From assembly GCA_021812785.1 (NCBI GenBank), contig JAKAMR010000044.1:1-21364 (forward strand): a stretch of DNA of 21,364 nt, read 5' to 3'. Shown here piece after piece: positions 13,479 through 21,364 of the stretch. Both the position numbers and the translations under genes were made by a program. The notes under the pieces are model-generated. The model was not told the DNA's origin, made no database searches, and saw nothing but the letters and a program-made list of their open reading frames with translations. Source of the DNA: Nitrospirota bacterium (GTDB lineage: Bacteria; Nitrospirota; Thermodesulfovibrionia; Thermodesulfovibrionales; JdFR-88). Position 1 is the first letter of the stretch. The number at the start of each line of letters is the position of its first letter.

Positions 13479-16400
13479 TTATTCCAGCTTGAGGTCAACC
13501 CTGCTGGCGCCGGGCTTTTCTCCCTTTCCGGCGCCCAGCGATTTTGCCTCCACCAGGAAAACCCGCTTCGGATCAACCTGCCCGGATCTAAGGATATAGT
13601 CCTTCACCGCCTTTGCCCTCCGGACGGCAAGCGCCCTCAGTTGGCTGCTGGTCACCCGGATATTGGTAAGCATAAGCTTCTCCATCTCTGGTACCGGCAG
13701 GCTCTTGGCAAAGCCAAAAAAATTCCGAGGTTTTGGGAATGTTGCCGCCCTGTAGGCTTTTTTCAGGTACATGGGGTATTCTTCCTTGCTCACCTGCACC
13801 TGGTCCACCGGGATTGCCGCGCCGCCCTTTGCGGCAAGCTCTTTCCATTTCTGGATTTTTACCTCCCTCTGGAAGATATACTGCCTAAGTCCATCCCTGT
13901 CCTTTTCAAGGTCGGCACGGCCTTCTATTTCCAGCTTCAGGGCCGGTCTTTCATAAAGCGCCTTGACGACGGAATCGAGTTTTTTGGCCTGATCGCCGCT
14001 TATGGCGGCCGTGCCCAGGGGGAACTCCACGTGGCTCAAGTCCGCTCCGCCTCCGAATATCCTGCTCAGAAGGGTAAAGGGCGATGTGGCCGCCTTTACG
14101 AGAATATTCACAAGTACTTTAAGGATGACCCGGCCCAGGCTGAACTTCGGGTCGTTTATATAGCCGGATACCGGCACATCCAGGTTTATATTCCCGTTCC
14201 TGTCTTTAAGCAGCGCGATGGCCAGCCTGACCGGCAGTTTGGTTGCAACGGGGCTTTCCACTTTTTGGCCCAGGGTGAGCTGGTCTAAAAAGATATGGTT
14301 CCGGGCGTCGAGCTTTTGTTTCACAATGAGGTACTGCATGGAAAGGAAGAGTTTACCCTTCCTGATCGTGTAGCCGATATGTCTTCCTGAATACGGCGTG
14401 AGGGAGCTCAGGTCCATGTCCTTGAAGTCCACCTTCAGGTCCACAAACAGGTCTTTCCTCAACGGGTTTATCTTGCCGGTTATCTCAAGCGGGGCGTAAT
14501 TGTCCAGCTTCCCTATTAGGTCCACGTCAGCCATTGAGCTCTCAACCGAAGAGAGCCCGGATATGCGGCCGCCTATCTCAAGCAGGTTGGCCGAATAATT
14601 GGGCTGGATATGCCTGTCAGAGAAGTTGATGGTCCCGCCCTGCAGCGTCACGGTATCTATCCGGATATTCTCCGGTCCCGGAGCCTTGGCAGCCTGTTGA
14701 ACGGCAGGCCTGGGGGCGTTGCCGGCCTGTCCCCGCGGCGTGAGTCCGGCGGCGGCCCGTTTCAAAAAAATACCGCGCAGGTTGATGGCGCCGTTTTGCT
14801 CAATGATGAGGCGTGAATAAAAGCGGGTCAGGGCAACATTGTCTATGTGGAGGCTGAGAGGGCTGTAACTTGCGGACAGTCCCCCCAGATGAAGGGTATC
14901 CCAGTTAAGAAATTCGTCACCCTTTTCTTTGTCCAGAGACGCGAAATGCAAAAGGGAGGCCGCCCCTTTGTAGGACGCGGCCACTTTTCCTCCGGCGTAC
15001 CGGAGGCGGATATCTCCCGAAGTGGAAACAGCCCCGCTTGTCACGAGTAGCTTGACCCTGTTTGTGAAATAGGGCAGGAAGGGAATGATATCCAACCCCT
15101 TGAGAGAGAGCCTTGCCCGGAGAGTAACCGGGTTGATGCCCGCCTTTCCCCTTAAATTCAATCTCCCGCTGCGGCCCAACCTGCACCTGAGCGAGACGCT
15201 GCTCCTGCTGCCCCTGGCAGTCGATATGTTTTTGCCCTCAAGGGTGATGCGGCTTACGGAGTAGCTCACGGGCGAAGGGGGCGCCATGTCCGCCACCTTC
15301 ACCGCAAGATCACGGACAGAGACCTTTTTCATGGTTATGCGCCAGGCGCGCGGTGTGACGGCCTTGTCCCGTCTTTCCGGCACGGCATGGCCTTTTGGAG
15401 GCCTGGCCAGGAGACCCCCCAGATTTAGAGTGCCGTTCTTGCGGCGCTCAACCGCAACCAGACCCCTTTCAGTTTCAACCCGGCCGATGACCAGCGACCT
15501 TTTAAGGAGGTCCGCATCCGCCCCCTTAATGGAAAAAACCGGCATACTCAGAAAGTCCTTTTTTTCGTCCCGTCTTTTCAGTTTCAGGCCGTCCAGGTTT
15601 ATGGCCAAGCCCCGAAGGCGCGCCTCTCCCCCGGCGCCCGCATAGGAAAAGCGGGAGGTCAACCCCAGCCGCCCTCCGGCGATATTAAACAGCATCATCT
15701 TCCTGTAGAAAGGCTCATATTTTTTCAGGGTCACATGCTCCAGCTCGATCTGCCCGTCCGCGGCAAGCGGCGCGACAGAAAGATTACCGGTCATCTTGAG
15801 CGATTCTCCCGCCTCTGTCTCCAGCGACAGTTCCACCGCCGATCTTTTGCCGGAAGCGGTAGTAAAATGGCTTACCTTCACATCCAAGGGCTCTATCGCC
15901 GTTCTAAAGAACCTGCCGTGCGCCCTGTCCGTAAAGACCAGCTTCCCGCCGCTTATGGCCATCTCATCCGCGTATATGAGCGGCAATGTTTTTTTGTTTC
16001 TCTTTTCCTTTTTCTTTTCCTCTTGCGGAATTTGCGTTTTACCCTTTTCCCAGGTCAGAAGCGCCGATACATTCATCCTGCCCTCCCGGCTCCGTACAAT
16101 ATTGACTTCCGGAGACATGAGGTCCAGCTTTGAGAGGTGCAATGTCCTTGAAAACAGCTCTGAGGAAATGATGGACATGCCTGCCAGAGGGAAATATGCG
16201 ATGGGCCTGCCGTTTCCGTCTTCCACCCTCAGTTTTTTAAGAGATATATCGCCGGAGAGGCCAAGAGACGGGGCGCGGTTTATATACTGTACATAGGTGA
16301 CATGGGCGTTTAAATTCAGATAGCCCGAAGGGACTCGGAAATCCATCCTGAACGGCACATAGGAGAGATAATGGGTAAGGTCAAGGTCCTTTATGTGCAG

Positions 16401-17090
16401 ATCGAGCGAGGTCTCCAGGGATTTCGAAAAAGGTTTTGTCTTGCCCTTGAATGATACCCTGACATTGTTGACCATGGCGGAAACGGAGGGCTGCACATAG
16501 ATATCCGTGTAATAGGGTATGTTTGAGATAAAGGGGATGGACACGTTCAGGCCCCGCACAGTATGCCGCGCATGTTTGGGGCCGTCAAAAAAATCGGCGC
16601 TCCCGTTCACTACCTGGATATTGTTCACCGAAAATCTCATGGGCGCGGAGGCAGGTTTCTGTTTTTTTTGTCCCTTTTTAAGGAGGTCCGAGAAGTTATA
16701 GAGCAGGTCCTGGTTGCGCCTGATATCCAGGTAGGGCCCCACCATCCGGAGCTCGCTTATGACCAGGGCGCGCTTCAAAAGGGAGACGCTCTGCAGATTC
16801 ACATAAAGCTTGTCGAAGGATAAAAATGTTTCCCTGCCGGTTCTCTCCTTCACGTTGAGGCCACGGACCGTCACCGAAAGCACGAAGGGGTTCACCTCTA
16901 TCTGCTGTATGGCGACCTGCCGATGCAGCCGTCCCGAAAGTTTTTTGGTGAGGTAGGATTTAAGGACCGGGGGCAGGATTAAAAAACCTGTTATCGAATA
17001 GACAAAAAGAAACGCCAGGAGGGCCGCAACAGCCTTTTTTAAGAACGGCGAAGGCCGCAGCCGCCGCCATCTGCCAGCGTCCATCCCCAT
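13479..17090 (-). CDS. DUF748/AsmA-like inner-membrane-anchored envelope protein
   Basis: A 1203-residue protein of the DUF748 family, related to AsmA-type proteins that span the periplasm and are linked to lipid or outer-membrane homeostasis in diderm bacteria. One N-terminal membrane helix (about 20-42) follows a basic cytoplasmic start. The rest is long and beta-rich, with repeated family-type segments such as VEVNPFVLSVTVRGLNV-like turns near 65-80 and later GTINFSDRHIQPNYSANL and KINPLRKDLFVDLKVDFKDMDLSS-like units. The C-terminal 100 residues, with RVTSSQLRALAVRRAKAVKDYI, resemble the usual tail of the family. ATG at 17090 is preceded by AAAGGTGA on the - strand; an ATG two codons later is also possible. 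The gene is monocistronic as far as can be seen. No substrate can be inferred. Confidence 0.87.
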   Translation of the reverse strand: MGMDAGRWRRLRPSPFLKKAVAALLAFLFVYSITGFLILPPVLKSYLTKKLSGRLHRQVAIQQIEVNPFVLSVTVRGLNVKERTGRETFLSFDKLYVNLQSVSLLKRALVISELRMVGPYLDIRRNQDLLYNFSDLLKKGQKKQKPASAPMRFSVNNIQVVNGSADFFDGPKHARHTVRGLNVSIPFISNIPYYTDIYVQPSVSAMVNNVRVSFKGKTKPFSKSLETSLDLHIKDLDLTHYLSYVPFRMDFRVPSGYLNLNAHVTYVQYINRAPSLGLSGDISLKKLRVEDGNGRPIAYFPLAGMSIISSELFSRTLHLSKLDLMSPEVNIVRSREGRMNVSALLTWEKGKTQIPQEEKKKEKRNKKTLPLIYADEMAISGGKLVFTDRAHGRFFRTAIEPLDVKVSHFTTASGKRSAVELSLETEAGESLKMTGNLSVAPLAADGQIELEHVTLKKYEPFYRKMMLFNIAGGRLGLTSRFSYAGAGGEARLRGLAINLDGLKLKRRDEKKDFLSMPVFSIKGADADLLKRSLVIGRVETERGLVAVERRKNGTLNLGGLLARPPKGHAVPERRDKAVTPRAWRITMKKVSVRDLAVKVADMAPPSPVSYSVSRITLEGKNISTARGSRSSVSLRCRLGRSGRLNLRGKAGINPVTLRARLSLKGLDIIPFLPYFTNRVKLLVTSGAVSTSGDIRLRYAGGKVAASYKGAASLLHFASLDKEKGDEFLNWDTLHLGGLSASYSPLSLHIDNVALTRFYSRLIIEQNGAINLRGIFLKRAAAGLTPRGQAGNAPRPAVQQAAKAPGPENIRIDTVTLQGGTINFSDRHIQPNYSANLLEIGGRISGLSSVESSMADVDLIGKLDNYAPLEITGKINPLRKDLFVDLKVDFKDMDLSSLTPYSGRHIGYTIRKGKLFLSMQYLIVKQKLDARNHIFLDQLTLGQKVESPVATKLPVRLAIALLKDRNGNINLDVPVSGYINDPKFSLGRVILKVLVNILVKAATSPFTLLSRIFGGGADLSHVEFPLGTAAISGDQAKKLDSVVKALYERPALKLEIEGRADLEKDRDGLRQYIFQREVKIQKWKELAAKGGAAIPVDQVQVSKEEYPMYLKKAYRAATFPKPRNFFGFAKSLPVPEMEKLMLTNIRVTSSQLRALAVRRAKAVKDYILRSGQVDPKRVFLVEAKSLGAGKGEKPGASRVDLKLE

Positions 17091-17264
17091 CTGTCTTCAC
17101 CTTTCCCAGCGTTTTTTTTCAGTATAGCTTGCAATGAAGGACTCTACAAATATATTCTATCAGCCATTTGCAGAAGGCCGTCCGATGGGCTTTTCAGTAA
17201 AACTTGTGGATTTGTATGGGCCTCGTTTACAATAAGCACGCAATGTCTGGGCCCCCCTGTATGA

Positions 17265-17312
17265 AGATAAAAACATACGTAGATAAAAACATATGAAGAT
17301 AAAAAACACACT
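17265..17312 (+). repeat. Three tandem 16-bp repeats upstream of the helicase gene
   Basis: AGATAAAAACATACGT (17265-17280), AGATAAAAACATATGA (17281-17296) and AGATAAAAAACACACT (17297-17312) follow each other without gaps. They end 21 bases before the helicase start, where they could be part of the promoter or leader. There are no spacers between copies, so this is not a CRISPR. The rest of the 243-base divergent gap (17091-17333) showed no clear promoter. Confidence 0.7.
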
Positions 17313-17333
17313 AGTTGTTCTGGAAACAGAAAA

Positions 17334-19244
17334 ATGTTAAGCGGGCTGAACCTGGAACAGAAAGCCGCCGTAGAGCACTTCGGCCAACCCCTGCTGCTCC
17401 TGGCCGGAGCGGGAAGCGGCAAAACAAAGGTCCTTACGCACAAGATAGGCTATCTCATCAGGGAGAAGAGCATAAAGCCGCACCGGATACTCGCCATCAC
17501 ATTCACAAAGAAGGCCGCCCAGGAAATGGCGGACCGTGTTGAGAGGATGCTTGCGATCAAGCCTCGCTCCATCAGCACATTCCACTCGTTTTGTGTCCGG
17601 GTTCTAAGGGAGGATATCGCAGCACTCGGAAGGAAATTCGACACTAAGTTTATCATCTACGACCAGACGGACAGCAAAAAAGCCCTGAAAGACATACTGA
17701 AGCGGTTCAATATCAGCCCCAAGGAATTGGATGCCGTCCAGAAGACCATCTCCAAAGCGAAGCAGGCATACAGGGGCGGCATTGTTGAATACATCCTGGC
17801 CTTGCCTTTTCCCCAGAACCAGTATGCGGAGGCCGCAAACACCTATCAACGGGAACTTGAACAGTCTAACGCCCTGGACTACGATGATCTTATCCACCAC
17901 ACCACTCACCTCTTTGTCACCAGGCCCGAGGTGCGCGGCAAATGGCAGGACCGCTACGATTTTTTCATGGTGGACGAGTTTCAGGACACCAACGAGATAC
18001 AGTACTCCCTTATAAAACTGCTTTCCGCCAGGAACAGGGACAACATTTTCGTGGTCGGGGACCCCTTCCAGACCATCTATACATGGAGAGGGGCCGTCCC
18101 GGAGAATATCCTTAAATTTGGCCGGGAGTTCAACGCCACGGAGATGCGGCTCGAAAAGAACTACAGGTCAACCAGGAAGATCCTCGATGTCGCCAATATC
18201 GTCATCGGAAAGGTGGACCGTATTTGGGCGGACAAAGTGCTTACGCTTCGCACCGACAAGGAAGAAGAGGGGGAAGTGGAGTACTGCAAGGCCGCGGAGC
18301 ATGACGAGGAAAACAGGCGTATAGCAAAAAAGATAATGGAGCTCGCCTCGACAAAGACACGCTCATATGCGGATATGGCCGTCCTTATCCGCATGAGTTT
18401 CCTTTCCCGCGGGCTCGAAAGCAGCTTCATGCAGTACGGAATCCCTTATGAGATCGTCAGGGGCCTGGCGTTTTACGAACGGGCCGAGGTAAAGGATCTG
18501 CTTTGCTACCTGAGGCTAATGTCCAACACCAGGGACAGGGCGGCCTTCGACAGGGTCGTCAACACGCCTTCGCGGGGTATCGGCAAAAAAGCGGTCGAGG
18601 TGATCACCGGGAATTTTAAAACCGACTGGATACAGGCCTTGCAAGACGCCGGGTTTTCCGCAAGGCAAAGGGTCAGCGCGAACGCGCTCATAAGTTTGAT
18701 CATGAAATATGGGGCCATGGTGGAAGAAAAACCATACACTGTGCTGATGGGCCTGATACAGGGGCTGAACTACCTGGAATATGTGAAGGAGCAATACAAG
18801 GAAGACCACGAGGAGCGCATAGAAAATATTTCTGAACTCTGCAACGTGCTGCTTTCAATTGAGACGAAGGGGAAAACCTTCTCCGAGTTCATGGAAGACA
18901 ATCTTCTTGCCTCGGACCAGGATAGGATCAGCATGGGAGAAAGCGTGAAGATAATGACGGTACATGCCGCAAAAGGGCTTGAATGGCCCATTGTCTTCTT
19001 GCCAGCATTGGAGGAGGGGATATTCCCCTCCGAGAGGTCCCTTGAGAGCGGCGCCGCACTGGAAGAGGAAAGGAGGCTCTTTTATGTGGCCTGCACAAGG
19101 GCCAAGGAAGGCCTCTACCTTTCATCCGCCGGTTACAGAATGAAGTTCGGCAGGACGTCCCAGATGCTGCCATCCCGTTATATAGGCGAGATAAAGGAAA
19201 GCTATTTCTCTTTTGGGAGCGACTCCAGCAGCTCCCATCTTTGA
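17334..19244 (+). CDS. UvrD/PcrA/Rep-type superfamily 1 DNA helicase
   Basis: A 636-residue ATP-driven 3'-5' DNA helicase of the UvrD/Rep family, acting in DNA repair and replication restart. Motifs in order: N-terminal LNLEQKAAV (Q motif), Walker A AGAGSGKT at 24-31, DEFQDTN at 214-220 (motif II), GDPFQTIYTWRGA from 242 (motif III), NYRST (motif IV), TVHAAKGLEW at 542-551 (motif V) and FYVACTRA at 583-590 (motif VI). It is somewhat shorter than E. coli UvrD or Rep (about 670-720), mainly for lack of a C-terminal extension. The start at ATG 17334 has only a weak GGAAAC upstream. Its last 43 bases overlap the end of the opposite-strand ABC-F gene. I cannot tell UvrD from PcrA or Rep by reading alone. 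Confidence 0.93.
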   Translation: MLSGLNLEQKAAVEHFGQPLLLLAGAGSGKTKVLTHKIGYLIREKSIKPHRILAITFTKKAAQEMADRVERMLAIKPRSISTFHSFCVRVLREDIAALGRKFDTKFIIYDQTDSKKALKDILKRFNISPKELDAVQKTISKAKQAYRGGIVEYILALPFPQNQYAEAANTYQRELEQSNALDYDDLIHHTTHLFVTRPEVRGKWQDRYDFFMVDEFQDTNEIQYSLIKLLSARNRDNIFVVGDPFQTIYTWRGAVPENILKFGREFNATEMRLEKNYRSTRKILDVANIVIGKVDRIWADKVLTLRTDKEEEGEVEYCKAAEHDEENRRIAKKIMELASTKTRSYADMAVLIRMSFLSRGLESSFMQYGIPYEIVRGLAFYERAEVKDLLCYLRLMSNTRDRAAFDRVVNTPSRGIGKKAVEVITGNFKTDWIQALQDAGFSARQRVSANALISLIMKYGAMVEEKPYTVLMGLIQGLNYLEYVKEQYKEDHEERIENISELCNVLLSIETKGKTFSEFMEDNLLASDQDRISMGESVKIMTVHAAKGLEWPIVFLPALEEGIFPSERSLESGAALEEERRLFYVACTRAKEGLYLSSAGYRMKFGRTSQMLPSRYIGEIKESYFSFGSDSSSSHL

Positions 19245-20989
19245 TATCCGGCCGCGATCTCTTTTTCCAGTTCCAGGATCCTTGCCTTTGCCGCCGGGAT
19301 CGTGCTTCCGTCCTTTCGGTAGAATTCAGGGTCTGCAAGGGCCTCATAGAGCCGGGCGCGCTCGGACTCCATGGATTCTATCAGTGCGGGCAGGGCTTCA
19401 AGCTCCTTGTTCTCCTTGAATGTCAGGATGCGCGGACGCGCCGCCTGCTTTGGCAGGGGCCTTTTTGTTTCCGGCGGTGCCGTTTCTTTTTCCTTGACCC
19501 TTCCGGGCGATGACTTCCGGGGACCGCGCTGCAAAAGCCAGTCGTCATATCCCCCGGCGTATTCCGCCAGGCTTCCACCGCCTTCAAATACTATGGTGCT
19601 CGTAACGACATTGTTTAAAAACTCGCGGTCATGGCTAACGAGAAAAACAGTGCCTTTGTATTCAATCAGCAGCTCCTCAAGGAGTTCCAGCGTGTCGCTG
19701 TCGAGGTCATTGGCAGGCTCATCCATCACCAGCACGTTAGAGGGTTTTGTGAAGAGCTTTGCCAGGAGGGCCCGGTTCCGCTCTCCGCCCGACAATAGCC
19801 TTACAGGCAGGCGGAGCCGCTCCGGGGGAAAGAGGAAATCCTCCAGATAGCCTACTATGTGCCTTGTCCTGCCGTTGACCGTTACCGTGCCGCTTCCGCC
19901 GCCCACGTTTTCAACGACCGATCTTTCATTGTCCAGCTGCGCCCTGTGCTGGTCAAAGTAGGCCACCTCAAGGCGGGTCCCCATTCGCACCGAGCCCTCA
20001 GAAGGCGGCAGCACGCCAAGGAGAATGTTCAGCAACGTGGTCTTTCCCGCGCCATTGGGGCCGATAATGCCGATCTTGTCCCCGCGCGTCACTATGGTGG
20101 AGAAATCGCGTATCAGGGAGCGGCCTTCGCAGTCATAACTGATCCCCTTTGCCTCGATCACCAGCTTGCCGGACCTTTCGGCCTCGTTCAGCCGCATTAC
20201 GGCGCTGCCTGCCTGCTCGCGCCGGGCCAGGCGCTCCTTCCGCATCTCCTGCAATGCCCTCACCCGGCCTTCATTGCGTGTGCGCCGGGCCTTTATCCCC
20301 TGCCGTATCCACGCCTCTTCCTTGCCAAGTTTCTTGTCAAAAAGCGCGTTGTGCGCGGCCTCGGCATCGAGTTCCGACTGTCTTCTGTCCAGGTAGGTTT
20401 TGTAATCACCGGGCCAACTGGTGACCCGCCCCCGGTCCAACTCGAGTATGCGGGTCGCAAGGGCCTGGAGAAACCTCCGGTCGTGGGTTATAAAGAGCAG
20501 GGCGCCGCGGAAATCCAGCAGAAATTTCTCAAGCCATTCAATGGATTCGATATCCAGATGGTTCGTGGGTTCATCGAGCAGCAGCAGGCCCGGCTCGCTT
20601 ACGAGCGCCCTTGCCAGCAGCACTCTTCTTTTGTAGCCTCCTGAGAGACCTGAAAAAGAGACATCGGGGTTCAATCTTAAACGGGAAAGGACGCTCTCGA
20701 CCCTGTGCCTTGCCTGTCCGCCGCCTGAGACCACCTCAAAGACGGTCCCGGGGAGGTCCTGCGGTACTTCCTGTTCCAGAAAGCCGGTTGCCGTATCGCG
20801 CTGCCATATGACCTCGCCTTCATCAGGGGAAAGCGCTCCGCTTATGACCTTTAAAAGGGTTGATTTGCCCGCCCCGTTCCTGCCGGCCAGGCAGACCCGC
20901 TCCCCGCGTTCGATCTGCAGCCCCACCCCGCCAAATAGCTCATGGGCGCCAAACGCGAGCCTCACCCCCTGCAAACTCACTAATGCCAA
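19202..20989 (-). CDS. uup: ABC-F family ATPase, Uup type
   Basis: A 595-residue soluble tandem ABC ATPase without membrane segments. ABC-F proteins act on ribosomes or nucleic acids; Uup affects transposon excision and branched DNA. Domain 1 has Walker A GRNGAGKST at 36-44, LSGGYKRR at 115-122 and DEPTNHLD at 139-146. A charged linker (about 205-265) follows. Domain 2 has GPNGAGKTT at 310-318, LSGGERNR at 399-406 and DEPANDLD at 423-430. A C-terminal basic and coiled-coil region (about 510-590) with FKENKELEALPALIESME is characteristic of Uup rather than EttA. The start is TTG at 20989 after GAGGTG; a GTG at 20980 is an alternative. The tail overlaps the convergent helicase gene. Confidence 0.9.
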   Translation of the reverse strand: MALVSLQGVRLAFGAHELFGGVGLQIERGERVCLAGRNGAGKSTLLKVISGALSPDEGEVIWQRDTATGFLEQEVPQDLPGTVFEVVSGGGQARHRVESVLSRLRLNPDVSFSGLSGGYKRRVLLARALVSEPGLLLLDEPTNHLDIESIEWLEKFLLDFRGALLFITHDRRFLQALATRILELDRGRVTSWPGDYKTYLDRRQSELDAEAAHNALFDKKLGKEEAWIRQGIKARRTRNEGRVRALQEMRKERLARREQAGSAVMRLNEAERSGKLVIEAKGISYDCEGRSLIRDFSTIVTRGDKIGIIGPNGAGKTTLLNILLGVLPPSEGSVRMGTRLEVAYFDQHRAQLDNERSVVENVGGGSGTVTVNGRTRHIVGYLEDFLFPPERLRLPVRLLSGGERNRALLAKLFTKPSNVLVMDEPANDLDSDTLELLEELLIEYKGTVFLVSHDREFLNNVVTSTIVFEGGGSLAEYAGGYDDWLLQRGPRKSSPGRVKEKETAPPETKRPLPKQAARPRILTFKENKELEALPALIESMESERARLYEALADPEFYRKDGSTIPAAKARILELEKEIAAGYQRWELLESLPKEK

Positions 20990-21104
20990 ATTTCACCTCG
21001 AATCAAAAGTAAGCGGCGCCTAAAAAGATGAAGACTTTTTCAGTAGAATTTGTTATCCGGGTACCGCGAAAAAACAGAGTCCATGCCGTATTGTTTAGGC
21101 ATTT

Positions 21105-21110
21105 ATTATA
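21105..21110 (-). promoter_or_regulatory. Possible -10 box upstream of uup
   Basis: On the - strand TATAAT occurs here, about 115 bases before the uup start, in the 177-base gap (20990-21166) after the regulator gene. No matching -35 box is seen 16-18 bases upstream, so this is only a candidate. No other feature was recognised in the gap. Confidence 0.25.
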
Positions 21111-21166
21111 ACGGAATGACATCATCACCTGCCCGAGGGGGGATAAAAGTGCCGCGGACCGGCCCA

Positions 21167-21364
21167 TCAGGCCCGGTTGTCTTTTTCCAATAGTGAGGCG
21201 TATATGGATTCGGTTTTTGATGATGGCCGGATGTTCAATACCGCCGCCAATCTGGAGCGGCAACGGTTGTAAACCATTATGGCCTCTGTCCTTTGCCCAA
21301 GGCGGGAAAAATACAGCATCAATTTTTGATAGAATTCCTCTGCCGCATCGTTGAGCTCTATGCC
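21167..21364 (-). CDS. C-terminal end of a BTAD-domain transcriptional regulator (partial)
   Basis: A frame open from the right window edge to TGA (complement of 21167-21169) encodes 65 residues. AEEFYQKLMLYFSRLGQRTE and AIMVYNRCRSRLAAVLNI, followed by RPSSKTESIYASLL, are the closing helices of a bacterial transcriptional activator domain (BTAD), as in SARP- or LAL-type regulators. This domain normally follows an OmpR-like DNA-binding domain or a large ATPase/TPR region, which would lie outside the window. The gene reads in the same direction as uup, 177 bases upstream of it. The 5' part is missing, so the exact class, target and start are unknown. Confidence 0.75.
   Translation of the reverse strand, partial: GIELNDAAEEFYQKLMLYFSRLGQRTEAIMVYNRCRSRLAAVLNIRPSSKTESIYASLLEKDNRA

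Noticed and set aside
17265..17312. CRISPR array
   Set aside because: The three 16-bp units are contiguous without spacers, and no cas genes are present.
21003..21263. 86-residue - strand open frame overlapping the BTAD fragment
   Set aside because: Its translation has no family features; another - strand frame gives a clear BTAD C-terminus over the same bases.

Overview
The window is dominated by a compact molybdenum-nitrogenase (nif) locus on the + strand (about 855-11785, with a rubrerythrin gene just before it). Unrelated housekeeping-type genes follow in mixed orientation (11869-21364). The organism looks like a strictly or facultatively anaerobic diderm bacterium. The evidence is a rubrerythrin, paired nifI1/nifI2 PII genes, a NifE-NifN fusion, sigma-54/NifA-type promoters, and envelope-type proteins (a DUF748/AsmA-like protein and a DUF4197 protein with a signal peptide). 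Heavy use of AGG (Arg) and ATA (Ile) codons, plus the NifEN fusion, make Nitrospirota or a Desulfobacterota/Geobacter-like lineage my best guess. That is inference, not proof.

Layout. 1-267: probable tail of an upstream gene, a short direct repeat and a strong 10-bp hairpin. 268-843: rubrerythrin. 855-961: palindromic upstream site with a perfect TGT-N10-ACA NifA-type motif, then a perfect -24/-12 sigma-54 promoter. 999-2646: nifB and an overlapping hesA/thiF-like gene. 2860-2875: a second sigma-54 promoter identical in its core to the first. 2921-11785: nifH, nifD, nifK, nifEN (fused), nifX, nifI1, nifI2, a nif-specific 2x[4Fe-4S] ferredoxin and a GNAT acetyltransferase, all on the + strand with short gaps. 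11869-12342 (-): VOC/PhnB-like protein. 12343-12712: a 370-base gap with a nested inverted repeat. 12713-13426 (+): DUF4197 exported protein. 13479-17090 (-): 1203-aa DUF748 envelope protein. 17334-19244 (+): UvrD/PcrA-type helicase. 19202-20989 (-): Uup-type ABC-F ATPase, overlapping the helicase gene tail to tail. 21167-21364 (-): C-terminal end of a BTAD-domain transcriptional regulator, cut by the window edge.

How the nif genes work together. NifB makes the NifB-co precursor. The NifEN fusion is the scaffold that matures it, and NifX carries cofactor intermediates. NifH reduces the MoFe protein and helps insert Mo/homocitrate. NifD/NifK form the MoFe protein, and all P-cluster and FeMo-co ligands are visible. 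The ferredoxin probably supplies electrons to NifB/NifEN or to NifH. NifI1/NifI2 are the PII-type proteins that switch nitrogenase off in response to ammonium. nifV, nifA, nifS/nifU and molybdate transport genes are not in this window.

Most unusual points: the nifI pair sits after nifX instead of between nifH and nifD; the HesA-like protein lacks the acidic residues expected at an E1-type adenylation site; the NifE-NifN linker DNA carries two inverted repeats that look like a former intergenic element; and seven consecutive-region gene boundaries between 6.7 and 13.5 kb carry A6/T6-rich low-complexity spacers.
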